A stretch of DNA of 18,947 bases from CAYQXJ01 sp964421565 (GCA_964421565.1 CAYQXJ010000026.1:1-18947); one strand, 5' to 3'. Positions 7,659 to 14,941 are shown, counted from the first letter of the stretch. Notes: generated from the letters alone by a model not told the origin. Translations and numbers: made by a program.

Positions 7659-8738
7659 TTACCTGGCGTTGGAACCGGTCTGAGCGGAATGTTCGGATTC
7701 CGAGATTCCTGCTACTTCCTGCACCTTCTGTGCCGGGTCTCCATCTGAGAACACGTTGGCCGGGACACGGATGGGCACACCGCAGCCGGGGCAGTTTCCC
7801 GAGCGTCCGATGTCGTCCTCGTACACGCTGATTGCCGTCTTGCATCGTGGGCAGCGCATCCTGGCCTTTCGCATATCCCGGCGGATCTTCTCGGGGTCCA
7901 CGCGCTCGGTCGGTTCCACCGGTTCGTCCATGTAGTAGCCCTCGCGATCGGCGAGCACCTGTTGCAAGGCGGCGAGAGTAACCACATTCTCGTCGTTGAT
8001 GAACCCCTGCAGCAGCGCCTGATCACAGACTGCATTGATCACGCGGGGTATGCCGTGCCCCGCCCGATAGGCTTCGGTCTTGGCCTCGGGCTCTATGATC
8101 TGGCGGCCATCTGCTCCGGCCACTTTGAGCCGGTGATCGATGTATGCCGTTCCATCCTTCGCGGCAAGTGGCCCGAGGTGGAACTTCAGTGCAATTCTCT
8201 GGTTGAGCTGGCGCAGTTCATAGCTGTTCACGATCCGACGCAGTTCGGGTTGGCCGACCAGTATCACCTGGAGCAGTTTCTCGCTGCTGGTCTCCAGGTT
8301 GCCCAGCATGCGCACTTCCTCCAGGACGGGGGGCAAGAGGTTCTGCGCCTCGTCCACGATCAGTACCACGGTGATGCCCCGCTTGCGGCGGTCCTCCAGG
8401 AAGTCCTTAAACTGATGCAGCATCTCGGGCTTGGACTTGCGCCACGGCTCGAGCCCGAACTCGGCCACCACCGACTCCAGGAACTCTCTCGGCTCCAGTG
8501 ACGTGTGACAGACCGTCGCGCTCTCGCAGGCATCACCGAGCTGCTCGAGGCAGGCTCGGCAGAGCATCGTCTTGCCCGCACCCACGTCTCCGCTTACCAG
8601 CGCGAACCCTTTGCGCTGCTGGATGCTGTAGAGAAGGCACGCCAGGGCTTCGCGATGCTTGGCACTGGGGTAGTAGAAGCGCGGGTCGGGCGCAGTGCTG
8701 AAAGGAAAGTCGCTCAGCCCGTAGTGCTCCAAGTACAT
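7659..8738 (-). CDS. ExeA-like AAA ATPase of the exosortase/EPS locus, with C-terminal zinc ribbon
   Basis: Cytoplasmic P-loop ATPase (359 residues) of the ExeA/GspA-like group that accompanies exosortase-linked EPS genes; its exact role in EPS export is not established. It begins MYLEHYGLSDFPFSTAPDPR, the typical start of this family. Walker A is GDVGAGKT (50-57), Walker B VVLIVDEAQ (124-132), and the sensor region includes QVILVGQPEL (157-166). After residue 285 comes an extra domain with two CxxC pairs, CPRC (296-299) and CPGC (316-319), which looks like a zinc ribbon. The start is ATG 8738, because GGGGG (8746-8750) lies 7 nt ahead; a TTG two codons earlier would leave only 1 nt. It follows the lipoprotein gene by 24 nt. 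Confidence 0.92.
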   Translation of the reverse strand: MYLEHYGLSDFPFSTAPDPRFYYPSAKHREALACLLYSIQQRKGFALVSGDVGAGKTMLCRACLEQLGDACESATVCHTSLEPREFLESVVAEFGLEPWRKSKPEMLHQFKDFLEDRRKRGITVVLIVDEAQNLLPPVLEEVRMLGNLETSSEKLLQVILVGQPELRRIVNSYELRQLNQRIALKFHLGPLAAKDGTAYIDHRLKVAGADGRQIIEPEAKTEAYRAGHGIPRVINAVCDQALLQGFINDENVVTLAALQQVLADREGYYMDEPVEPTERVDPEKIRRDMRKARMRCPRCKTAISVYEDDIGRSGNCPGCGVPIRVPANVFSDGDPAQKVQEVAGISESEHSAQTGSNAR

Positions 8739-8762
8739 CCACAAACCCCCTGTGCGCCGGTC

Positions 8763-9500
8763 TCAGTTGTCGTTGTCGCCTATGTCCTGGATCGTATCGT
8801 ACGTTGCGAACACGGAGATCACGCTTCGGAACGGGAAGAGCACCGCCTCGACCTGGTAGCCGATCCACGCCAGCACGGTCGGCGGCACGTAGACCACGTC
8901 GCCTTCGGCCAGTGAGACGTCCTGCAGGGCTTCCCCCTCGAACAGCAGGTCGTCCAGGTCCACCTTGAACACCTGAGGGTGGTCCGGGTCGCCACGAATG
9001 ACCTTCACCCGTCCTGTGGCTGCCCGCCTGGTCACGCCCCCGGCGGCCCCGATGGCGGATGAAAGGGTCTGGTAACCCGTGTATGGGCGCGCTCCCTGGC
9101 CGCGCACCTCGCCGTAGAGGTAGACCTGCTTGCTTGCGTAGTTCGCGACGGTGACCAGGATCTGCGGGTCGCGGTAATAGCCCGCATAGGCATCCTGAAG
9201 CCTGTCCCGAATCTGATCCGTCGTGAGACCGGCGACCTCGACATCGTGCAGAAGCGGCAGAGTGACCGTGCCGTCCTGGCGTACCCGCACCGTGCGCGGC
9301 GCTTCGGCAAGGTTCGTGAACTCGATCTGGATGGTGTCCGGGGGGTCGACGATGTAAATGGCATCCGGTGGCCGCTTGGCGACCATGCGCAGGCTGGTGA
9401 GCCGTTCATTGATGCGCAGCGGCTTGTCCGATGCGCAGCCCGCCATCACAGTCATAAGTCCAAGCAGAGTAACCGCAAACCAGACGTGTCTGCCTCGCAT
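8763..9500 (-). CDS. Polysaccharide export lipoprotein (Wza-like, Poly_export and SLBB domains)
   Basis: Envelope lipoprotein of 245 residues expected to form or contribute to the EPS export channel. Residues 1-21 are a lipoprotein signal peptide ending LMTVMAGC, with the lipidated cysteine at 22. The Poly_export domain (about 48-125) contains VDPPDTIQIEF. It is followed by one SLBB-like domain (about 124-200) with YLYGEVRGQGARPY and GAAGGVTRRA. A longer reading frame starts at 9614, but the signal peptide and AGGGGA 7 nt before ATG 9500 fix the start. It is the first gene of the seven-gene minus-strand run, with a predicted sigma-54 promoter about 70 nt upstream. It is shorter than E. coli Wza, as usual for exosortase-linked members. 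Confidence 0.94.
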   Translation of the reverse strand: MRGRHVWFAVTLLGLMTVMAGCASDKPLRINERLTSLRMVAKRPPDAIYIVDPPDTIQIEFTNLAEAPRTVRVRQDGTVTLPLLHDVEVAGLTTDQIRDRLQDAYAGYYRDPQILVTVANYASKQVYLYGEVRGQGARPYTGYQTLSSAIGAAGGVTRRAATGRVKVIRGDPDHPQVFKVDLDDLLFEGEALQDVSLAEGDVVYVPPTVLAWIGYQVEAVLFPFRSVISVFATYDTIQDIGDNDN

Positions 9501-9570
9501 CTGTGCTTCCCCTCGCCGAGTCATGGTTCTCACGACGCTACGGTCTCCCCCCCGTGCGTCCCCTACGTCT

Positions 9571-9586
9571 TGCAAAGGGTATGCCG
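9571..9586 (-). promoter_or_regulatory. Sigma-54-type -24/-12 promoter for the EPS export operon
   Basis: Minus-strand CGGCATACCCTTTGCA: GG (9584-9585), 10 nt, GC (9572-9573), then A, with the strong -12 box TTTGCA. The predicted transcription start is near 9560, giving a leader of about 60 nt before the lipoprotein ATG. It has the same GGCA-N6-TTGC core as the other three promoters. Confidence 0.6.
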
Positions 9587-9792
9587 CTACCGGTCCCCAT
9601 TTGGTACCATTCAACCACTTTCACAATACCCCCTTGTGGCCGCAACTTCAACCGGCCCTTCGGACCCCGTCACGGCCACATGGGCAGCACGGGCCGCAGC
9701 TTCTCCCACGCTGCCGGGCAAGAGTTGCTTGCGCCAAAAGGCATTCAGAGTGCGGCATCTGCCGGATGCGTCTGGCCCGTTGCCGCTGCGCC

Positions 9793-9834
9793 GTGTTGAG
9801 ATGCGTGGACAGCCGTGTTGAGAATCCTGGAAAG
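9793..9834 (+). promoter_or_regulatory. Tandem dyad sites E and F, 22 bp apart
   Basis: GTGTTGA-GATGCG-TGGACAG (9793-9812) and GTGTTGA-GAATCC-TGGAAAG (9815-9834) start exactly 22 bp apart, two helical turns. The left arm is identical and the right arm resembles those of sites A, B and D. They lie about 240-265 bp upstream of the predicted start of the export operon, so a looping activator could use them. Intergenic on both sides. Confidence 0.55.
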
Positions 9835-9898
9835 CTGCCACGAGGCATGTGACCAGCGCAGGGGGTGGAGAGCATGGATGGGGATGGCTGCCTGGCGG

Positions 9899-10768
9899 CT
9901 AACGGACCGTCTGCCTGCCGGCTCGGATACCAGCGACGCTCAGCAGGCCGAGCCCCAGCAGCAGGACGGTGGCCGGCTCGGGAATGGCTTGAGCGTCGGC
10001 GTCATGGGAGAACGGCGCGAACTGCCAGAGCGAACCGCCGTTGTGCGCCAGGCCGACGACGTCGAAGTGCAGCAGGAAGGCCGGTGTGAAAGGCGAGTAA
10101 GAGATCTCGAAATAGTGTATGTCTCCGCTGCCGCTGCCCAGCTCGTCCGGATCGTCGGGGATACCGTCGCCGTTGACGTCCGTGAAGTTGTCGTTGTAAT
10201 CGTAAACGGTCTCCCCCGCCGAATCCACCTGCAGCAGCGGCAGCGGAACCGTCCAGAAGTGCACCGGCACGCCGGGGTTATACACCCCGTGCGGCGGGAA
10301 GACGCCCCCGTAGAGTCCGGTGTCGTTCGGATGTCCGTACCACTGGCGTGGACCGTCGCCCGGACCCATCGGCGTGCTCGTGTTGAGAGTCAGCGAGGAG
10401 AAAGAGGGATTGGGGGGATCCTCGTCCTTACTCACATCGCCCGGAGATGGCGGATCGAAGAAGCTCTCGTTGTCGGCTTCGGAGACCGGCAACGGCGTGA
10501 TGGCCACCTCGGCTGAAGGGTCCCAGTAACCGTCCGGAACGGCAACGAAAAGCGTCAGGTGGGATGTGTAATGGATCCATTTCGGCGTGATGGCCCCGAG
10601 TACCTGGAGCTCGAAGGGATTCTCCGTTGTCAGCCAGCTCTCGGTCGAACTGTCGTAGCTCGCCCCCTTCATGTACAGTTGCAACGAAGGAACGGCGCTC
10701 ACGCTGCCAGCGCCCCAAGTCACCGCAAACGCCACCATGACCGTCACTGCGAAGAACGCCTTCTTCAT
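9899..10768 (-). CDS. PEP-CTERM surface protein (exosortase substrate)
   Basis: Secreted protein of 289 residues. A Sec signal peptide (1-25, likely cut after SVSA) precedes a beta-rich body beginning with LQLYMKGASYDSSTESW. An Asp/Asn-rich stretch (190-209) with DVNGDGIPDD looks calcium-binding. The tail is a textbook PEP-CTERM signal: IPEPA (262-266), a hydrophobic helix (268-281) and a basic end RAGRQTVR. The body resembles, from memory, the family annotated as choice-of-anchor N; that is less certain. Start ATG 10768 is chosen over one nine codons upstream because the signal peptide begins here; its Shine-Dalgarno (TAAGG) is weak and close. It appears to be a single-gene unit with its own sigma-54-type promoter and is the obvious substrate for the exosortase encoded at 1078-2646. 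Confidence 0.92.
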   Translation of the reverse strand: MKKAFFAVTVMVAFAVTWGAGSVSAVPSLQLYMKGASYDSSTESWLTTENPFELQVLGAITPKWIHYTSHLTLFVAVPDGYWDPSAEVAITPLPVSEADNESFFDPPSPGDVSKDEDPPNPSFSSLTLNTSTPMGPGDGPRQWYGHPNDTGLYGGVFPPHGVYNPGVPVHFWTVPLPLLQVDSAGETVYDYNDNFTDVNGDGIPDDPDELGSGSGDIHYFEISYSPFTPAFLLHFDVVGLAHNGGSLWQFAPFSHDADAQAIPEPATVLLLGLGLLSVAGIRAGRQTVR

Positions 10769-10844
10769 GTGCCTTACGTTGACCGCCGAGGTCAACGCCC
10801 CCTTCCGTTGGACTGCTCGGGAAGCGTATCAACGCCATACGTCC

Positions 10845-10860
10845 GGCAAACACTGTGCCG
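10845..10860 (-). promoter_or_regulatory. Sigma-54-type -24/-12 promoter for the PEP-CTERM gene
   Basis: Minus-strand CGGCACAGTGTTTGCC: GG (10858-10859), exactly 10 nt, GC (10846-10847), matching TGGCAC-N5-TTGC except for the first base. The predicted transcription start is near 10834, giving a leader of about 65 nt. Confidence 0.7.
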
Positions 10861-10967
10861 CAGCGATACCGGCACCGTGGTGGGATGCTGAGTAAGCGTA
10901 ATGCATTGATGTCGTAGACCTTAGCGTGGATGCACGCTCTCTGAGGATAACATGCGCCGCCGAATAC

Positions 10968-10987
10968 GTGTTCAGTATAATCAACAC
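10968..10987. promoter_or_regulatory. Dyad site B between divergent promoters
   Basis: Minus-strand reading is GTGTTGA-TTATAC-TGAACAC, a 7-6-7 dyad with one mismatched pair. It shares the left arm GTGTTGATT with sites A, C and D. Its centre is about 145 bp upstream of the predicted PEP-CTERM start and about 97 bp upstream of the predicted start of the plus-strand operon, so one activator site could serve both. Confidence 0.6.
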
Positions 10988-11047
10988 AGTGTGGAAGAAG
11001 CTGACTCGGCCGGCAACCCGAGTTTCTGGCCCGACGGCGGCCCATGG

Positions 11048-11063
11048 CGGCACGGTGGTTGCG
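11048..11063 (+). promoter_or_regulatory. Sigma-54-type -24/-12 promoter for the plus-strand operon
   Basis: CGGCACGGTGGTTGCG: GG (11049-11050), exactly 10 nt, GC (11061-11062). GGCACG and TTGC match the consensus fully. The predicted transcription start is near 11074, about 65 nt before the first gene of the operon. Confidence 0.7.
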
Positions 11064-11138
11064 CAACCCCGCCCTGTGCGGATAGACTCTGTCTCGACTG
11101 GAGCAACTATCCCGGAGGCGGGGGCGAGGGGAAAGGGT

Positions 11139-12581
11139 ATGCGACGCGAAAAGTCATCTGGCGCTGCAGCGGCGGTTACGCTGGCCGTGCTGGTCTGCGC
11201 TTGCGGCATCACTGCCGGGGCCACACGACGCTTCCAGGAGAGCGACGTCCCGGTGCTCAACCCGGATTGCGGCTGGGTCGCCTACAACTACGAGGACAGT
11301 TACGCGTTCCGCCGCCGGGCCGCCGGCGGCGGGGAGCCGTTCCGCTTTGCATCGGTGGTCTACACCCGTCACCCGATGAAGGAATGGTACAACGACGAGG
11401 GGGGCTTCGAAGGTACGCCGCCGCTGCGTCTGCTGCGCGATTGGATGTCGCATGAGCGCCATGTCGCGTTCCGGGTTTATGCTAACGACATGCAGGACCT
11501 GCCTGCCGAACTGCAGCGCTCCCTCTCTCCCCTGGAAGGACCTGGGGGCGACCCCGGCAGCGCCATCGAGTACTGGGACGATGCGTACCTTGCCGCACAC
11601 GCTCGGCTGGTCCGCTGGCTCGGGGCCGAACTCGGCTCGTCGCCCTACCTCGCCTACGTGGATATCGGGGGGGTCGGCAACACGGGGGGCGAGTGGCACT
11701 TCGCTCCCGTGGAGCGCTACCGCCGGGCGGGACTTGACGACGAGACGATGTATGCGTTGGTCGACTCGTTGGTCAACGTATACCGGGAAGCATTCCCCGA
11801 CACGCGTCTTTTCATCGGATACGACTGCATCGGGCACAGCGGTTACCGGCGAGGGGATGTAGTGAAGTTGCTGCGAGAGAACGGCGTAGGACTGCGAGAC
11901 GACGGACTCGGGGGGTGGCCTTATCCTCAACACAGCCCGTCCATCAGCCAGTGGCCGGTCTCGGGCCTCTGGCGGCGCGTGCCCGTGCTCTTCGAGGGCG
12001 GGGGAGAAGGCGGGGGCGTCTACGGCTGGGGACTGCAGGGCCTTGACAGGCGAGCGGTCCTCGACTGGGTGATAGACCGTGCGCCGCCGACGTACATCAA
12101 CATCGGCGGGGCGGAGAGCACTTCGGCGAGGGCGTGTGAGCAGTTGTCCGAACTGCTGGCAGAGTACGGGCGGCGGGTCGGCTACCGTTTCGTTCTGCTG
12201 GAAGCCCGCTACCCCGAACGCGTTGCGCCCGGGCAGCCAGTCAGTGTCGCCATGCGCTGGGCGAACAGGGGGGCTGCGCCATGCTATGCTGAGCGCGAGC
12301 TGGAACTGGCTTTCTGTGCGGAAAGCGGTGAGACCGTGCGAACCGTCGCTGCACTGCCTGAACCACGCACCCGTGAATGGCCTGTAGGCCGCGAGTTCAG
12401 CGTGGAGTTGCCCCTGCAAGTGCCGTTCGGGTTGCCCGAAGCTGATTACACGCTGAAACTGCGCATGCTCTTCGGCGATCCGCGCGCACCGGGCGAACAC
12501 GTCCGGCTGGCGACCGAAGGTGCGGATGAGCTGGGCCGATACGAGCTGGGGCGCATCCGCGTGACCCTCGACGGAGACTGA
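11139..12581 (+). CDS. Secreted DUF4832/DUF4874-like protein of unknown function
   Basis: Product of 480 residues with an N-terminal export signal (about 1-28); LVCAC could be a lipobox, otherwise cleavage after TAGA is likely. The N-terminal two-thirds resembles a TIM-barrel glycoside-hydrolase-like domain (NPDCGWVAYNYEDS near the start, then AYVDIGGVGNTGGEWHF, LFIGYDC and YINIGGAES). The last third is a beta-sandwich with RYPERVAPGQPVSVAMRWAN and an APCYAE segment typical of DUF4832. ATG 11139 has AGGGGA 6 nt ahead; the frame is open further upstream but that part overlaps the promoter region. It is the first gene of the plus-strand operon, 4 nt before the next. Acting on the EPS in the periplasm or outside is an inference from context. 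Confidence 0.82.
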   Translation: MRREKSSGAAAAVTLAVLVCACGITAGATRRFQESDVPVLNPDCGWVAYNYEDSYAFRRRAAGGGEPFRFASVVYTRHPMKEWYNDEGGFEGTPPLRLLRDWMSHERHVAFRVYANDMQDLPAELQRSLSPLEGPGGDPGSAIEYWDDAYLAAHARLVRWLGAELGSSPYLAYVDIGGVGNTGGEWHFAPVERYRRAGLDDETMYALVDSLVNVYREAFPDTRLFIGYDCIGHSGYRRGDVVKLLRENGVGLRDDGLGGWPYPQHSPSISQWPVSGLWRRVPVLFEGGGEGGGVYGWGLQGLDRRAVLDWVIDRAPPTYINIGGAESTSARACEQLSELLAEYGRRVGYRFVLLEARYPERVAPGQPVSVAMRWANRGAAPCYAERELELAFCAESGETVRTVAALPEPRTREWPVGREFSVELPLQVPFGLPEADYTLKLRMLFGDPRAPGEHVRLATEGADELGRYELGRIRVTLDGD

Positions 12582-12585
12582 GACA

Positions 12586-13764
12586 GTGAGCCCTCCCCTG
12601 GAAAGCGACGCTTTCTGCATGGTCTCGGTGGTCGTGCCGACCTACAGGGAGGCGGAGAACCTGCCTGAGCTTGTCCGACGTGTACACGCTGCCTTCAGCG
12701 ATTCTCGCCGGGCCTACGAACTGGTCATTGTGGACGACGACAGCGGGGACGGCACAGAGCGCGTGGCTGACGGGCTGACTGCGGAGGGATACCCCCTGCG
12801 GCTGATCACTCGTGTCGGAGAGCGCGGGCTCAGTTCGGCCGTGATACGGGGATTCCGGGAGGCGAAGGGCGATGTGTTGCTCTGTATGGACGCCGACCTG
12901 AGCCACCCCCCGGAGGCGATCCCAGTTCTGGTCGACACACTTGAGCGCGAGGGGGCCGACTTTGTGATCGGCAGCCGTTATGTTCCAGGTGGCGAGACGG
13001 AAGAAGACTGGGGCTTTCTCCGCTGGCTCAACAGCAAGGTCGCCACGCTGCTGGCCCGGCCGTTCACTTCGGCCAGGGACCCGATGGCCGGCTTCTTCGC
13101 CCTACGGCGGGATGCCTTCGAACGGGCTGCCCCCCTCAATCCCGTCGGCTACAAGATCGGCCTGGAACTGATCGTCAAATGCGGCTGCCGGGACATTAGG
13201 GAGGTCGCGATCCGCTTTGCTAACCGCAAGCGCGGCGAAAGCAAGCTCAGCCTCAAGGAGCAAATGAACTACCTGAAACATCTGAAGCGGCTCGCCGACT
13301 TCAAGTTCCGGGGCTTCAGTCAGTTCGTTCAGTTCTGTGCGGTCGGCGCCAGCGGAATGGTGATTGACCTGGGTTCCTACGCCGCCATGCTCGGCGCGCA
13401 GGTCCCGACGATGGCGGGGCGGGCACTGGCGATCTGGCTCGCTATGACGTGGAACTTCGTGTTGAATCGCTGGATCACGTTCAACGCGGCAGGCACAGAA
13501 GGTGTGATCGGGCAGTACGGCCGTTTCGTGGCCTCGTGCAGTGTCGGCGCGCTCATCAACTTGGGCCTCTCGGTCGGCTTGCTCTACGTGGTCCCGCAGT
13601 TCCGATTCGTCGAGCTTGCGTGTGCGATTGTAGGCATAGCGGCGGCCACGCTCTCGAACTTCCTGCTCTCCCGCTACTGGGTCTTCCGGAGCTATGCCGT
13701 ATTCGCGCCTGCAGCCGGCGCTAATACGCGGCCCGAGCCGGAGGGAGGAGGGGAGCGCTCGTGA
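12586..13764 (+). CDS. GT2 polyprenyl-phosphate sugar synthase fused to a GtrA-like membrane domain
   Basis: Product of 392 residues. The first 235 form a dolichol-phosphate-mannose-synthase-like GT-A domain: VSVVVPTYREAENL (13-26), VIVDDDSGDGT (47-57), metal-binding DAD in CMDADLSHPPEA (102-104) and the IGSRYVPGG segment (128-136). Residues about 247-372 are a GtrA-like domain with four membrane helices, starting QFVQFCAVGASGMVIDLGSY. Such enzymes load a sugar onto a polyprenyl phosphate, and GtrA domains are linked with its flipping for later transfer in the periplasm. The start is GTG 12586 with GGAG 9 nt ahead; the ATG at 12619 lacks a good site. The stop overlaps the VanZ-like gene as GTGA. 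Confidence 0.9.
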   Translation: MSPPLESDAFCMVSVVVPTYREAENLPELVRRVHAAFSDSRRAYELVIVDDDSGDGTERVADGLTAEGYPLRLITRVGERGLSSAVIRGFREAKGDVLLCMDADLSHPPEAIPVLVDTLEREGADFVIGSRYVPGGETEEDWGFLRWLNSKVATLLARPFTSARDPMAGFFALRRDAFERAAPLNPVGYKIGLELIVKCGCRDIREVAIRFANRKRGESKLSLKEQMNYLKHLKRLADFKFRGFSQFVQFCAVGASGMVIDLGSYAAMLGAQVPTMAGRALAIWLAMTWNFVLNRWITFNAAGTEGVIGQYGRFVASCSVGALINLGLSVGLLYVVPQFRFVELACAIVGIAAATLSNFLLSRYWVFRSYAVFAPAAGANTRPEPEGGGERS

Positions 13765-14219
13765 AAACACTGGGCATGGCCGCACCGGTGGGAGTTCGGT
13801 GGTTTGCGCTGGTCCTCTATATGGCTGTGCTGACCTGGGCGTCCGTTGCGCCCGCCGAGTCGCTGCACCTAACGGCCCGGACGCGGGCACGGCAGAGCCT
13901 GAACAACCTGCTCCACGTGCCGGGGTACGGCTTTCTGGCGGGGCTCTTCGTCTTGGCGTTGCTCGGCGCGGATCGCAGCACGCCAAGGGCGACCGTTCTG
14001 GGTGGGTCTCTGGCGGCGACCTACGGAGCGCTCATGGAGTTCGCTCAGGTCTGGGTCCCCGGGCGCACGGGTAGCCTGTCGGACTGTATGCTCAACATCG
14101 CCGGGGCGATCATCGGTGCGCTCGCCGCCCTGGCGGCCACCAGGGCGCTCCGTGCCCGTCGGCAGGTGAGCGCGCCCCACTCGGGTTCGCAGTGCAGCAG
14201 CGACGGGGGTGGGTCATGA
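13761..14219 (+). CDS. VanZ-like membrane protein
   Basis: Small membrane protein of 152 residues with about four hydrophobic segments and the VanZ-family pattern: VLTWASVAP near the start, a conserved polar stretch with NNLLHVPGYGFLAG (49-62), ALMEFAQVWVPGRTGSLSD (about 92-110) and an N-A-x-G-A segment after it. The GTG start overlaps the preceding stop by 4 nt, after a GGAGGAGGGGAG-rich site, and its own stop overlaps the next start (ATGA). VanZ-like proteins occur often in exosortase and EPS loci; their role there is unknown. Confidence 0.85.
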   Translation: MKTLGMAAPVGVRWFALVLYMAVLTWASVAPAESLHLTARTRARQSLNNLLHVPGYGFLAGLFVLALLGADRSTPRATVLGGSLAATYGALMEFAQVWVPGRTGSLSDCMLNIAGAIIGALAALAATRALRARRQVSAPHSGSQCSSDGGGS

Positions 14220-14941
14220 TGGCCGAGAGGGCTGACGCCGTGAGCCCGGGCACTGAGCCGATGGTCTCGGTGGTCATGCCTGCATACAATGAGGCGGCGA
14301 CCATTGACGAGATCGTGGCGCGGGTCCGAGCGGCGCCGCAGACGAAGGAACTGATCATCGTCGACGACTGCTCCACCGACGGCACGCGCGAGCACCTGCG
14401 GCAGCTTGCTGCTCTGCCGGAGGTGCGAGTCTTCTACCACAACCGGAACCGGGGCAAGGGAGCGGCGTTGCGGACGGCCTTCCGACACGTCAGCGGGGAG
14501 GTGGTTGTAATCCAGGACGCGGACCTGGAGTACGATCCGGCGGACTATGGAGCCCTGCTCGAACCGATCCTGGACGGTCGGGCCGACGTGGTATACGGTT
14601 CGCGGTTCCTCGGGGGGCCGCACCGCGTGCTCTACTTCTGGCACTACGTGGGCAACCGCTTGATCACACTGCTATCGAACACGCTGACGAACCTGAATCT
14701 AACCGACATGGAAACGTGCTATAAGGTCTTCCGGCGCCCGGTATTGGACGGGCTGCGGCTGAGATCGGAGGGCTTCGGCTTCGAGCCGGAGTTCACGGCG
14801 AAGGTGGCTCGTGCGGGCTGGCGCATCTACGAAGTGCCGATCAGCTACAGCGGCCGCACCTACGCCGAAGGCAAGAAGATAACCTGGAAGGACGGCCTGC
14901 GCGCCATCGCCCAGATCATCCACTTCCGCGTGTGCGGGTAA
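14216..14941 (+). CDS. GT2 glycosyltransferase, polyprenyl-phosphate sugar synthase type
   Basis: Soluble-type GT-A enzyme of 241 residues without membrane helices. Motifs: VSVVMPAYNEAATIDE (17-32), IIVDDCSTDGT (47-57), RNRGKGAALRTAF (77-89) and metal-binding DAD in QDADLEYDP (101-103), followed by VVYGSRFLGG. The late SYSGRTYAEGKKITWKDG is typical of DPM1/GtrB-like enzymes that transfer a sugar from a nucleotide donor to a lipid phosphate. ATG 14216 overlaps the VanZ stop (ATGA), which argues for coupled translation; an earlier in-frame ATG at 14192 has no better site. A second ATG follows immediately. Confidence 0.9.
   Translation: MMAERADAVSPGTEPMVSVVMPAYNEAATIDEIVARVRAAPQTKELIIVDDCSTDGTREHLRQLAALPEVRVFYHNRNRGKGAALRTAFRHVSGEVVVIQDADLEYDPADYGALLEPILDGRADVVYGSRFLGGPHRVLYFWHYVGNRLITLLSNTLTNLNLTDMETCYKVFRRPVLDGLRLRSEGFGFEPEFTAKVARAGWRIYEVPISYSGRTYAEGKKITWKDGLRAIAQIIHFRVCG

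Larger units (their letters stand above)
9501..9898. other. 398-nt intergenic region between the PEP-CTERM gene and the export operon
   Basis: No convincing gene on either strand. It holds the sigma-54-type promoter for the export operon (9571-9586), a tandem pair of dyad sites (9793-9834) just after the PEP-CTERM stop, and a weaker sigma-70-like alternative (minus strand TTGAAG at 9646-9651, 17 nt, TATTGT at 9623-9628). I see no hairpin plus T-run that would clearly end the PEP-CTERM transcript. Confidence 0.6.
10769..11138. other. 370-nt divergent regulatory region
   Basis: Separates the minus-strand EPS/PEP-CTERM half from the plus-strand glycosyltransferase half. No convincing gene. It contains two outward-facing sigma-54-type promoters (10845-10860 minus, 11048-11063 plus) and one dyad site between them (10968-10987). 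Both predicted leaders are about 65 nt. Confidence 0.65.

Noticed and set aside
5808..7748. Several long plus-strand frames opposite the kinase and chain-length genes
   Set aside because: Mirror the codon bias of the minus-strand genes and show no domains or ribosome sites.
9623..9651. Sigma-70-like promoter (TTGAAG, 17 nt, TATTGT) before the export operon
   Set aside because: Only four of six matches in each box; kept as an alternative, while the sigma-54 element is closer to consensus.
11154..12620. Long open frame on the minus strand, antisense to the DUF4832-like gene
   Set aside because: No recognisable domain or signal; low-complexity composition of a GC-rich antisense shadow, and the plus-strand gene has domain-like features and a ribosome site.
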